A stretch of DNA of 64,000 nt, taken from Notolepis coatsorum. Lineage: Eukaryota > Chordata > Actinopteri > Aulopiformes > Paralepididae. How positions within the stretch are numbered: the stretch's first letter is position 1; every line of letters starts with the position of its first letter. The stretch spans positions 151,170,034 through 151,234,033 of the forward strand of contig OZ020590.1 in assembly GCA_963971535.1 (NCBI GenBank), in the 5' to 3' direction. Under the pieces are notes generated by a model, which worked only from the letters and a program-made list of their open reading frames with translations, searched no databases and had not been told where the DNA came from. A program made the position numbers and the translations under genes. Below are positions 63,671-64,000 of this stretch, piece after piece.

Positions 63671-64000
63671 CACTTTGCGTGCCACTCACGAGATTTCTCG
63701 GATTTTTTTTTTTTTTGCGATCTGAAAAATTATTGCATCACCCGAGCCTACCCGAGTATAGCCGAGGGGCGCCGGCGATCACTGTGGAAAAAAGCGCCCC
63801 CTGTCGTCTCCCAGATGACATAAGTGATTTTGGAATGGACTCAATGAAAATGAATGGGGAAAAAAATCCGGTACTCCACATTTTTCAGTTCACTGATCCA
63901 GCCGGGGTTACCACAGTTCATTCTGGAACCTCAGATCCCCGTTGATCATGGAGATATACAGTATCGCGTTGGATCCATACACGTATCGATTCTTCGAATG
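63671..64000. mobile_element. Probable piggyBac-type element, left end
   Basis: The duplicated sequence reads GTCAGGTATTAAACTG in units 1 and 2. Here it is GGTATTAA followed by CACTTTGCGTGCCACTC, so new sequence begins exactly after a TTAA (63667-63670). TTAA targets and TTAACNCTTTG-like ends are typical of piggyBac elements. Its other end lies outside the window. The frame at 63565-63945 has no recognised domain. Confidence 0.55.

Overview
The window is genomic DNA from a vertebrate, most likely a teleost fish. The evidence is a fish-type C2H2 zinc-finger gene ([13 protein letters not shown] then [21 protein letters not shown] modules), tRNA-derived SINEs of fish type, hAT elements with 8-bp target duplications, BEL/Pao and Ty1/copia LTR retrotransposons, and many 5'-truncated non-LTR elements ending in (ATCA)n or (ATTC)n. 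There are no operons or prokaryotic features. Almost everything is transposon or duplicated sequence. The likely host genes are two paralogous zinc-finger exons, a broken THAP-like exon in two copies, and one possible isolated exon near 57.3 kb. Large-scale layout: a long unit is tandemly repeated with an offset of about 27.6 kb. Unit 1 runs from 18 to about 23.7 kb and unit 2 from 27642 to about 47.5 kb. A third copy begins near 61855 and leaves the window. Each unit starts with a 0.36-kb hAT MITE, then a SINE-LINE composite. On the minus strand follow a zinc-finger exon, an inverted 35-bp minisatellite, a THAP-like relic with a promoter-like upstream, a 54-bp minisatellite and an ORF1-only LINE. 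Each unit ends with a head-to-head pair of LINE fragments and a shared 0.9-kb spacer. Later events tell the copies apart. In unit 1 a LINE entered the ORF1 element and a 9.1-kb full-length BEL/Pao element (10080-19189, 2077-codon gag-pol frame) entered that LINE. In unit 2 two different LINEs entered the same ORF1 gene, a SINE entered at 34649, a 379-bp hAT MITE at 41413, a 3.06-kb hAT at 42317 and a 269-bp element at 47168. Several have exact target duplications, and the empty site is visible in the other copy. Junction regions: 23.7-27.6 kb holds a decayed Ty1/copia element (LTR, copia-type primer site, broken gag), then about 1 kb of 43/44-bp minisatellite and SINE/LINE debris. At the matching junction after unit 2 (47557-47923) there is a solo LTR of the same copia family at exactly the same site. 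From 48.8 to 56.9 kb a non-autonomous hAT is split by a second BEL/Pao element (49144-56514) whose gag core and protease are gone through an exactly in-frame 1.8-kb deletion. From 56.9 to 61.7 kb lie a CT-rich minisatellite, a candidate exon, about 3 kb of apparent single-copy DNA and another hAT-like element with an internal 200-bp triplication. The last 330 bases look like the start of a piggyBac-type element inserted at TTAA. Repeat-family names rest on motif recognition and end structure only, since no database comparison was possible.
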